From the NCBI GenBank assembly GCA_034409055.1, contig DAOUMU010000439.1, positions 1 to 41,568 on the forward strand: DNA of 41,568 nucleotides. The letters are read 5' to 3'. Under the pieces are notes generated by a model, which was given only the letters and a program-made list of their open reading frames with translations, had not been told where the DNA came from and ran no database searches. The stretch's first letter is position 1; every line of letters begins with the position of its first letter. Position numbers and translations under genes: made by a program. Source of the stretch: DAOUMU01 sp034409055. GTDB taxonomy: Bacteria; Chloroflexota; Anaerolineae; 4572-78; J111. This document shows positions 34,892 through 41,568 of the stretch, piece after piece.

Positions 34892-35896
34892 ATGAAAGCA
34901 CTCAGTTTTAGACAACCCTGGGCCGAGTTAATTCTACAAGGCCGCAAAACACTTGACCTGCGTACCTACCCCACCCATTACCGGGGACCGCTGGCCATTC
35001 ATGCCTCCAAAACTGTCGAGCGCGAGGCTTGCCTGGAGCACGGTCTTGAGCCGGACAAGCTGGCCACCGGGGGCATTGTCGGGGTGGCGGCACTGGTTGA
35101 CGTGGTTCCCCTGACCCAGGCCGATTACGATAATCGCCGGACCGAACACCTGGCCGGGCGTTCTTTCCGGGAAGGCATGCACGGCTGGGTCCTGCGAGAC
35201 CCCCAACGCTTGCCTGAATTAATTCCGGCCCGAGGCCGCATGAGTCTGTTCAACGTGTCGCTTACCTCAGCCCAACTCGGTCTGCCGGAGGAGGCCCAGG
35301 TCAGTCAGGTGGTATCGCCAGGAAACAAGGTGGAAGCGCAACCGTCAACAAAGCACAAAGCACAAAGCACAAAGGCCCCCCCCCCTGCTGCCTACTCCCT
35401 CCTGCCTACTCCCTCCGCCACCACCGACACTCCCTTTGAACTGCTGGTTAAAACCGGTGCGAATAGCCGGCCTACCGGCACCACCGACTATACCCTGACC
35501 CTGCGCCAGCGGGTGGTCCATCCCCCGGAGGCCCAACAGAGCTTTTATGATCGCCACCCGGCCACGATGACCCCCATCGTCACCCTTGGTGGTGATAGCC
35601 TGCGGGCCGTCTCCGACCACGTGCTTGATGCCCTGCGCGAAGCCGGTTATAAGGCCACCGATTTGTCGCCTAACCGGCGCGCCCCTTTTTACTTACCGGA
35701 AGCGGCCGGCGTGCGCCTGGGGCTGGTTTTTCTGGCGGTCAGGCCCCTCAGCAAGCTGGACCGAATCGAGGCCATTTCCCACGGCATCCGGCAGATGACT
35801 CTGGAAGAAATCTATTACTGGTACAGCAAATGTACGGCCACCGATACCGCCGAGCGGGCCCAGAAAGCCCTGCGGGTGCTGCTGGCGGCGGAGTAG
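34892..35896 (+). CDS. ASCH-domain fusion protein in the DUF499/DUF1156 island
   Basis: A 334-residue two-part protein. Residues 1-120 form an ASCH domain (MKALSFRQPWAELILQGRKT, YRGPLAIHAS, GGIVGVAALVD), a PUA-like fold expected to bind RNA or modified nucleic acid. A low-complexity linker (about 150-178) is encoded by a 7-bp tandem repeat, a C10 run and two 14-bp repeats. The C-terminal 150 residues (YTLTLRQRVVHPPE onward) are a domain I only know as a small neighbour of DUF499/DUF1156 genes. ATG 34892 is preferred over GTG 34880 because the domain starts there; no clear ribosome site, the dispersed repeat occupies that place. Confidence 0.78.
   Translation: MKALSFRQPWAELILQGRKTLDLRTYPTHYRGPLAIHASKTVEREACLEHGLEPDKLATGGIVGVAALVDVVPLTQADYDNRRTEHLAGRSFREGMHGWVLRDPQRLPELIPARGRMSLFNVSLTSAQLGLPEEAQVSQVVSPGNKVEAQPSTKHKAQSTKAPPPAAYSLLPTPSATTDTPFELLVKTGANSRPTGTTDYTLTLRQRVVHPPEAQQSFYDRHPATMTPIVTLGGDSLRAVSDHVLDALREAGYKATDLSPNRRAPFYLPEAAGVRLGLVFLAVRPLSKLDRIEAISHGIRQMTLEEIYYWYSKCTATDTAERAQKALRVLLAAE
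35348..35416 (+). repeat. Simple-sequence tract in the ASCH gene linker
   Basis: Four copies of the 7-base unit ACAAAGC (35348-35375, last one ending in G), a run of ten C (35376-35385) and two perfect 14-base copies starting TGCCTACTCC (35389-35416). None of the unit lengths is a multiple of three, so slippage would change the reading frame. Confidence 0.88.
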
Positions 35897-35989
35897 AATC
35901 CACGAATGGACACGAATGAGAAAAAAATTTGTAAAGATTAGTGCCAATTCGTGGCTCAAATTCGTGAAAATTCGTGTTCATTCGTGGAT
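35896..35989. repeat. Dispersed ATTCGTG-type palindromic repeat, copy 2
   Basis: Starts AATCCACGAATGGACACGAAT and ends ATTCGTGTTCATTCGTGGAT, its near-perfect inverse (one mismatch in 20). It begins at the last base of the ASCH stop codon. It is of the same family as 34819-34885. Confidence 0.8.
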
Positions 35990-36070
35990 AGGAAAAACGA
36001 TTGGCTCGTCCGGTCCAGAGCCAAATTCGTTCCTTTCCTTAATTCGTTGTTGTTATTCAGGAGCACACCG

Positions 36071-38968
36071 ATGTCCCATCCCCCGACTTTGATTGAAGAT
36101 TGGCTTCCTATTGAAGCCTTGGGTGCAGAGAGTAAACGCGAACGCGGGGCCAGTAGTGCTCTGCCCCCGCTATATTTCCTACATGTTTGGTGGGCGCGGC
36201 GTCCACTAGTGGTTAGCCGTGCAGCATTACTGGCGGGCTTATTGCCCCCTTGGTCTAAGGATTGGCCTGCAGATCTTAATGAGCAATTTCCTACACTAGA
36301 CTCGTACCAAGCTTGGTTTGTGAATTTATTAGGAATTTTGGGAGATCCTGTTGAAGCACGAAAGAAAATTGATACAGAGAAATTAACGGGTATTCGCACC
36401 CCAGGAAATAAGTATGGTTATCCACGAGCATTTACCCACAACCCAACGCGGGAAGACTTGGAAATTTTGCGTGAATTATTAAAGTTAATATGGGGAACGA
36501 GTGAACTAACAACGCTTGACTCCTTTGCTGGTGGTGGTTCTATTCCGTTTGAAGCATTACGTTATGGACTGACTACTTATGCTAATGATTTGAATCCTAT
36601 TGCTGCTGTAATTCTAAAAGCTACCTTAGATTATCCTGCTCGCTTTGGGATCGGTTTGGTTGATGACATTAAGATATGGGGTAGGCGTTGGTATGAGTTG
36701 GCCAAGTCCCAACTTGAACCGTTCTTTGATGCACCAGTAGGGAAACCCAAGAGATCAATTTTTATGTGGGCACGCACAATTACTTGTCCTGTAACAGGTA
36801 AAATCGTGCCTTTGTCACCAAATTGGTGGATTATGAGAGGCGAAAATCCTATTGCAGTGCATTTGCTTACTAATACGGAGTGGTCTGAGCCTCGTTTTAA
36901 AGTATTTCAGGGCGACAGTATTAGATTTGATCCAGATGTTGGCACAGTAAGAAGAGGTGTAGGTCGTTCTCCTTGGACTGGTGATGTGATAGGAGGCGAA
37001 TACATAAAATGTGAAGCACAGGCAGGGCGAATGGGACAAATGCTTTACTGTATGGAAGTGCAAACATCATCGGGTAGAGAATACATCGCTCCGACCGATT
37101 TTGACGTTGAACTAACCAGTCGTGCGGAGCAGGAACTTGAAAGCAAGAAATCGGAATGGATTGCAAAAAATATAATTCCTACAGAATTGATTCCAGAAGG
37201 GAATAAAACATCTGAACCACAGCGGTATGGCATACGAACCTGGGATGATATGTTTGCACCTAGACAACTGCTTACGATGGGTACATTTGTTGAAAAGTTG
37301 TGTGAACTCGAAACTGAAATTCGGTCGGAGGTGGAGATCGAGCGAGCAAAAGCTATTCTTACCTACATGGGTATGGCTCTAAGCAAAGGTCTTAACTACA
37401 ACTCTCGCATGTCAATCTGGCATCCACTTCGTTCTACAGTAGCAAATACATTCAATCGTCATGATTTTGCCTTTGCCTGGTCGCATAGTGAGTATAATGG
37501 AGCAGGAAATTTATTACCTTGGACAATTGATCAAATTGCTGACGCTTATAAAGGCATAGCTAACCTTTCAGCTCCGGCTCAAAAATCTCTGATTACTATT
37601 CAAACTACTAATTCAGTTGAGCGTCTTTCCATTACTAAGGGATCTGCCAGTAACCTTACAAATTGCCCTGACAACACTTTCTATAACATCACAATTGATC
37701 CACCATACTATGACAATGTTCAATATGCAGAATTATCTGATTTCTTCTATGTCTGGCTCAAGCGCAGTGTCGGTCATCTCTTCTCCGAATTTTTTACCGA
37801 TGAACTGACCAACAAAGATGACGAAGCCGTGGCCAATCCCGCTCGCTTTGCCGCCATGGGTCGTAAGAAAAAAGAGTTGGCCGAGCGGGATTATGAGCGC
37901 AAAATGGCTGCGGCTTTCCGGGAGATGCACCGGGTCCTGCATCCCAATGGGGTGTTGACAGTGATGTTTACCCACAAGCGGGTCGAAGCCTGGGATACGC
38001 TGGCTACGGCCCTGATCGGGGCCGGCTTTACCATCAAAGCCTCCTGGCCGGTTCATACCGAAAGCGAGCACAGCCTGCACCAGGCCAAAAAGAACGCCGC
38101 CGCCAGTACCATCCTGCTGGTTTGCCGCAAAAGAGAGGCAGAGCCGCAGGGGAGCAGGGGAGCAGGGGAACCGGTCTGGTGGGACGATATTCAGGGGCAG
38201 GTGCGGGATATGGCCCGGCGTAAGGCCCAGGAGTACGCCCAGCAAGGCATCAGCGGGGTGGACCTGTACATCAGCACCTTCGGTCCTACCCTCAGCCTCA
38301 TCTCGGAACGGTGGCCGGTGTTGACCAGCGAGATCGATCCCAAAACCAACCAGCCTCGCCCCCTGCGGCCGGAAACGGCCCTCGATCTGGCCCGGGTGGA
38401 GGTCATTCGCTTGCGGAAGGAGGGGCTGCTGGCCGGGCGAGATGTCCAGTTCGACCCGGTCACCGATTGGTATCTCATGGCCTGGGACGCTTTCCGGGCG
38501 GAGCAGTTCCCCTTTGACGAGGCTCGCAAATTAGCCATCGCCCTGGGCCTGGAAATGGATACCTTGCTAAAAACCAAGCGGCTGGTGGCCAAAAAGGGGC
38601 AGTACGTGGTCTTGCAGCAGCCCCACCAACGCCGTAAAAAGGGCATGGTCGATCCCGAAGCGGCCTTGTTTGAGCATTGGCTCGATGCCCTGCACACGGC
38701 CATGCTGATCTACCAGGAGGACGGGGCCGGGGCCTGCGATGTCTTTTTGCTGAACCGGGGGCTGAAGCGGGACAGCACTTTCCGGGCCGGCTTGCAGGCC
38801 ATGCTCAACGCCATCCCCCGCACCCAGGTCAAAGGCGACTTCGTCCGCCCCGAAGCGGATCTACTGGACAAGATCCGCCTGGCCTTTTATGCGGATGAGT
38901 TGACCGTGCCGGTCGAAGAGGAGCCGGAGTTGCCGCAGGCGGAGCAGTTGTCGTTGGGGTTGGGGTGA
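36071..38968 (+). CDS. DUF1156 adenine/cytosine DNA methyltransferase, compositional mosaic
   Basis: A 965-residue predicted DNA methyltransferase. After the DUF1156 N-terminus (LIEDWLPIEALGAESKRERG, FLHVWWARRPL) come SAM motif I (DSFAGGGSIPFEA, about 150-162; NDLNPIA), a variable middle with a CPVTG ribbon-like piece, and catalytic motif IV DPPYYDN (about 543). FxGxG, target-recognition region, DPPY is the class-alpha order. ATG 36071 follows AGGAG. The first 560 codons, except the start, are about 33-43% GC in samples, the rest about 65%, with the change just after motif IV. An 8-bp GCAGGGGA triplet lies at 38146-38169. It should protect host DNA in a DUF499-linked defence. Confidence 0.88.
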   Translation: MSHPPTLIEDWLPIEALGAESKRERGASSALPPLYFLHVWWARRPLVVSRAALLAGLLPPWSKDWPADLNEQFPTLDSYQAWFVNLLGILGDPVEARKKIDTEKLTGIRTPGNKYGYPRAFTHNPTREDLEILRELLKLIWGTSELTTLDSFAGGGSIPFEALRYGLTTYANDLNPIAAVILKATLDYPARFGIGLVDDIKIWGRRWYELAKSQLEPFFDAPVGKPKRSIFMWARTITCPVTGKIVPLSPNWWIMRGENPIAVHLLTNTEWSEPRFKVFQGDSIRFDPDVGTVRRGVGRSPWTGDVIGGEYIKCEAQAGRMGQMLYCMEVQTSSGREYIAPTDFDVELTSRAEQELESKKSEWIAKNIIPTELIPEGNKTSEPQRYGIRTWDDMFAPRQLLTMGTFVEKLCELETEIRSEVEIERAKAILTYMGMALSKGLNYNSRMSIWHPLRSTVANTFNRHDFAFAWSHSEYNGAGNLLPWTIDQIADAYKGIANLSAPAQKSLITIQTTNSVERLSITKGSASNLTNCPDNTFYNITIDPPYYDNVQYAELSDFFYVWLKRSVGHLFSEFFTDELTNKDDEAVANPARFAAMGRKKKELAERDYERKMAAAFREMHRVLHPNGVLTVMFTHKRVEAWDTLATALIGAGFTIKASWPVHTESEHSLHQAKKNAAASTILLVCRKREAEPQGSRGAGEPVWWDDIQGQVRDMARRKAQEYAQQGISGVDLYISTFGPTLSLISERWPVLTSEIDPKTNQPRPLRPETALDLARVEVIRLRKEGLLAGRDVQFDPVTDWYLMAWDAFRAEQFPFDEARKLAIALGLEMDTLLKTKRLVAKKGQYVVLQQPHQRRKKGMVDPEAALFEHWLDALHTAMLIYQEDGAGACDVFLLNRGLKRDSTFRAGLQAMLNAIPRTQVKGDFVRPEADLLDKIRLAFYADELTVPVEEEPELPQAEQLSLGLG
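38146..38169 (+). repeat. Three perfect 8-bp tandem repeats within the methyltransferase gene
   Basis: GCAGGGGA occurs three times without change; the total of 24 bases keeps the frame and encodes a Gly/Ser/Arg-rich insert (AEPQGSRGAGEP) just after the catalytic half. One copy more or less would shift the frame. Confidence 0.85.
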
Positions 38969-39033
38969 CTAGTTTCAGCTGAGTAAACTATTTTTCTAGC
39001 TGTTCTGTTTTGCACTATGAGACGGAGTATCCA

Positions 39034-40641
39034 ATGCTAAACGTACGCGACAAAGCGATAGACCAGATACACGCAGCTTTATTTGTTGATTTTGATAACA
39101 TATTCATTAGCTTATCGGAACAAGACTCCGACATTGCCGATCATTTTGCCAGCAACCCCGATCTGTGGCTGAAGTGGCTAGAAGAGTTGATGCCGGTTAT
39201 TTATTCGGATGGGTCGGCGCAAAAACGGCGTATTCTATTCAGACGATGCTACTTGAACCCTCAATCCTTTTCCGACTATCGTCCTTTTTTTATTCGCAAC
39301 GCCTTTGAAGTCATCGATTGTCCTCCGCTGACCACTCGCGGTAAGACCAGTACCGACATCCATATGGTGATGGATATCTTGGACGCCTTGAATCATCCTA
39401 CCCACTTGGATGAATTCATTATTCTCTCCGGCGATGCCGACTTCACCCCGGTTCTGCTGCGCCTGCGCAAGCACGCCCGTCGGAGTGTTGTACTATCAGC
39501 CGGTTACGTCTCTCCTGCTTACAAAGCATCCGCCGATTACCTCATCAATCAAGAAGTCTTCATCCAGGAAGCTCTGGGGATTGCCGAGCCGGAGGAAGAG
39601 TTAGAGCTTGAGTTGCCAGAAGGAGCCATAGATGAGGACATTATCCCGCTCTTGGAAAGCATGGCAGAGCGGCTATATTCTGAGGCCGATTATCCCGGCG
39701 GTCTTGAAGCCAGTGATTTGCTGGCCATCTATAAGGAATTCGAAGAATTCCGACAGGGTACGCATTGGCTGGGGTTTCATTCCCTGCGCCGTCTTACCCA
39801 GGCCATCGTATCCCAGCGAGATGACCTGACTATCGTTGAAGATGATCCTTGGCGAATTGCCCGAGTCGACCTGGATAATGGGATAGATCTACTCCAATCT
39901 TCTGTCTCGGGTGAAGACATCAGTGAAACTGCCAGAACTTTTCAAAACGAGAAAGTGGAGATAGCTAAAACAATTCGAACCTATGTCAAACAGTCTAAAG
40001 AACCGGTGAAAATGGCAACATTGGCATCGAACATCCACGATCAATTTGGCCACCAGACAAGTGAGACCAATTGGTTTGGTTCCGGTGGATTCAAAAATTT
40101 ATTGACTCAGTTAGACTTGAAAGGGCTAAAAATCTTAAGCAAAGCACCGGGTTACGTGTATGATCCAGAGCGTCATAAAGAGCCATTACTTTCAGAGAGT
40201 AAGCAGCGTCCAGTTGTGGTGAGCAAGCCCTCTGATCTGTTTGCCTCAACGTATCCTGAACTGGCTCCTCTGGCGCGCAAGATTAAACAACTTACCGATA
40301 CTCCCTACTTGATGCCTGAACATTATGCGGTGTTACTGCGGGAAATCGCCCGAGCTATCAACGAAGGAGGCTACCAATTTACCCATACTTCGAAAATTGT
40401 ACGTGATCGATGTGTGGAAAAAGGTGCACCGGTTCCTCGATCTGCAGCACATTTTGTTCTGAACGGTATCAGACATACAGGTTATCGATATGGGCAAGAC
40501 CCACCTGAAGAACCTCTGCGTTTGGGTGAGGCGCTAGTAAAAAATACGATCAATCTGTGTGAGGCTGCCCAATTTACCCCCACCGAGGAAGAGGTAAAAC
40601 AGATCAACGATTGGATCTTGAGTAAGCTTTCAGCGTCATAA
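39034..40641 (+). CDS. NYN-domain RNase-like protein with LOTUS/OST-HTH domains
   Basis: A 535-residue protein. The N-terminal NYN (PIN-like) nuclease domain has the acidic set D19-F-D21-N (FVDFDN), D108 (KTSTDIHMVMD) and D134, D136 (LSGDADFTP). The rest holds two or more winged-helix-like OST-HTH/LOTUS modules (about 200-300 and 305-375) and a C-terminal helical part. LabA/MARF1-type proteins of this build bind and probably cut RNA. ATG 39034 has GGAG six bases upstream and is preferred to a TTG at 39010. Base composition is lower in GC than the ASCH and PLD genes. It may be the RNA-targeting arm of the island or a passenger. Confidence 0.88.
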   Translation: MLNVRDKAIDQIHAALFVDFDNIFISLSEQDSDIADHFASNPDLWLKWLEELMPVIYSDGSAQKRRILFRRCYLNPQSFSDYRPFFIRNAFEVIDCPPLTTRGKTSTDIHMVMDILDALNHPTHLDEFIILSGDADFTPVLLRLRKHARRSVVLSAGYVSPAYKASADYLINQEVFIQEALGIAEPEEELELELPEGAIDEDIIPLLESMAERLYSEADYPGGLEASDLLAIYKEFEEFRQGTHWLGFHSLRRLTQAIVSQRDDLTIVEDDPWRIARVDLDNGIDLLQSSVSGEDISETARTFQNEKVEIAKTIRTYVKQSKEPVKMATLASNIHDQFGHQTSETNWFGSGGFKNLLTQLDLKGLKILSKAPGYVYDPERHKEPLLSESKQRPVVVSKPSDLFASTYPELAPLARKIKQLTDTPYLMPEHYAVLLREIARAINEGGYQFTHTSKIVRDRCVEKGAPVPRSAAHFVLNGIRHTGYRYGQDPPEEPLRLGEALVKNTINLCEAAQFTPTEEEVKQINDWILSKLSAS

Positions 40642-40678
40642 ATTCGTATCCCTCTGAGGCAATTATAGAGACTTCCCT

Positions 40679-41449
40679 ATGGCTTACTTGAAGGATGTGC
40701 AATACCGGGTTTTCTACCGGCCCAACGACAATCCATTAGAAACCTTTTATCTGCCTACCCTGGCCGCCAGCGTGCGCTATGATCGGAGCGCGGGTTTCTT
40801 TCGCTCCTCGGCCCTGGCGGTGGCAGCGGCAGGGATCGTGCGCCTGATTCAGAATGAGGGCCGTATGCGTCTGTTGGTCGGGGCTGAACTTTCGGAGCAG
40901 GATGTCGAGGCCATCAAAAAAGGCTACGAACAGCGCGATGATGTTCTGGCCAGAAACATGCTGGGCCAATTCCCCGACCCTGGCGATGGCCAGTTAAAGC
41001 AACGCCTGGACGCCCTGACCTGGATGGTGGCCAACGGCACCCTCGATATCAAGGTGGTGCTGCCCCTTGACGAACAGGGCTACCCCATTCCCGGTTCAGA
41101 GGCCCACGATTATTACCATACCAAAAAGGGTATTTTCACCGACGCCGGGGGGAATCGGGTCGGTTTCTCCGGCAGTATCAATGAGTCGGCTCAGGCCTGG
41201 AAACGAAACTTTGAGGAATTTACCGTTTCCAAATCGTGGGGGAGTGACTACGAACGGGAAGTCATCGGTGACCTTCAGGCCTCATTTAATGAGTTATGGG
41301 ACGGTCAAGACCCCCATTGGTTGGCCGTTGAACTCCCCACAGCCGTCAAACAAGCCTTGATCCGCCGCGCTCCCGCCCGTCCACCTACCACCGATCCTCT
41401 GGAACGCCAGCGCCCCCGGCGCCCGATGCGTGATGGCGAGGCCGTATAG
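40679..41449 (+). CDS. PLD-like nuclease domain protein, possibly truncated helicase
   Basis: A 256-residue protein starting MAYLKDVQYRVFYRPNDNPL, with a phospholipase-D-type signature H147-T-K149 (YHTKKGIFTD) and GFSGSINES. In relatives known to me this domain sits in front of an SNF2/DEAD helicase in defence clusters. Here the frame ends at 41449 after a basic, proline-rich stretch, and the sequence then becomes AT-rich. The missing helicase could be a separate gene to the right, or the gene may be cut by an insertion at about 41450. Only a weak ribosome site precedes the ATG. Confidence 0.75.
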   Translation: MAYLKDVQYRVFYRPNDNPLETFYLPTLAASVRYDRSAGFFRSSALAVAAAGIVRLIQNEGRMRLLVGAELSEQDVEAIKKGYEQRDDVLARNMLGQFPDPGDGQLKQRLDALTWMVANGTLDIKVVLPLDEQGYPIPGSEAHDYYHTKKGIFTDAGGNRVGFSGSINESAQAWKRNFEEFTVSKSWGSDYEREVIGDLQASFNELWDGQDPHWLAVELPTAVKQALIRRAPARPPTTDPLERQRPRRPMRDGEAV

Positions 41450-41568
41450 AGTGTCTTGAAAAAAAGGTTTAGTATGGGCTGTGAGCGAAGGCTCTCGTTG
41501 CACATTAACATAAAGTTATAAACATCATCGACTATTTCTCATTACCACGGCGATATTTCGGACGGATG
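41450..41568. other. AT-rich end of the window, content unclear
   Basis: The 119 bases after the PLD stop have a lower GC content than the gene before. No reading frame with a helicase motif is visible. They may be the end of a mobile element or normal intergenic DNA; the window closes too early to tell. Confidence 0.4.

Noticed and set aside
39736..39752. Inverted repeat GGAATTC-GAA-GAATTCC in the NYN gene
   Set aside because: It lies in coding sequence with normal Glu/Phe codons and is short enough to be a chance event.
1..41568. tRNA or rRNA genes
   Set aside because: No cloverleaf-like segment or conserved rRNA stretch was seen in the gaps; most gaps are too short or hold repeats.

Overview
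The window looks like a chromosomal segment of an environmental bacterium, most plausibly a Chloroflexota (Anaerolineae-like) lineage. This is inferred from gene style: a Ser/Thr kinase fused to a PQQ-type propeller, a CpXC protein, a two-headed BadF/HgdC-type activase, a proline/glutamine-rich repeat protein with one C-terminal membrane helix, and many GTG/TTG starts behind good Shine-Dalgarno sequences. No rRNA or tRNA gene was seen, so the taxonomy is not proven.

Layout. 1-1556: a complete insertion sequence (about 23/27-matching terminal inverted repeats, DDE transposase) that has cut off the 5' part of a membrane-bound spermidine-synthase-like gene (1571-3211). 3236-4075: a class-A-beta-lactamase-fold serine hydrolase whose last residues and stop lie inside an intergenic palindromic repeat. 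4195-8526 (minus): a tight prs - alaX-like - response regulator - histidine kinase run. 8655-10077 (minus): MeaB GTPase and the B12-binding small subunit of methylmalonyl-CoA mutase, overlapping. 10163-14012 (minus): small membrane protein, cysteine-desulfurase-like PLP enzyme and polyphosphate kinase. 14365-14727 (minus): stand-alone receiver protein.

15230-20658 (plus) is a phospho-signalling operon: Ser/Thr kinase-propeller, PP2C phosphatase, DnaJ-VWA fusion, zinc-ribbon FHA protein and an 81-residue protein, closed by a strong terminator. It has two good sigma-70-type promoters and a possible long leader. It is followed by a CpXC protein, an 80-residue protein and a STAND-type NTPase with TPRs, each with its own promoter-like sequence. 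24513-28738 (minus) is a 2-hydroxyacyl-CoA-dehydratase-like protein translationally coupled to a double ASKHA activase. 28998-29128 holds a MITE-like palindromic element. 29584-31398 (minus) is the repeat-rich TPR/membrane protein.

31765 to the right edge is a defence-type island: DUF499 ATPase, ASCH-domain fusion, DUF1156 DNA methyltransferase, NYN-LOTUS RNase-like protein, and a PLD-domain protein that may be truncated. This is the most interesting part. The methyltransferase is a compositional mosaic: the segment spanning SAM motif I, the presumed target-recognition region and the DPPY motif is AT-rich, while the C-terminal third is GC-rich. The ASCH gene carries a C10 tract and a 7-bp tandem repeat in its interdomain linker, which could act as a phase switch. 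The same dispersed palindromic repeat family lies on both sides of the ASCH gene. Together these suggest an island under diversifying selection that exchanges modules.
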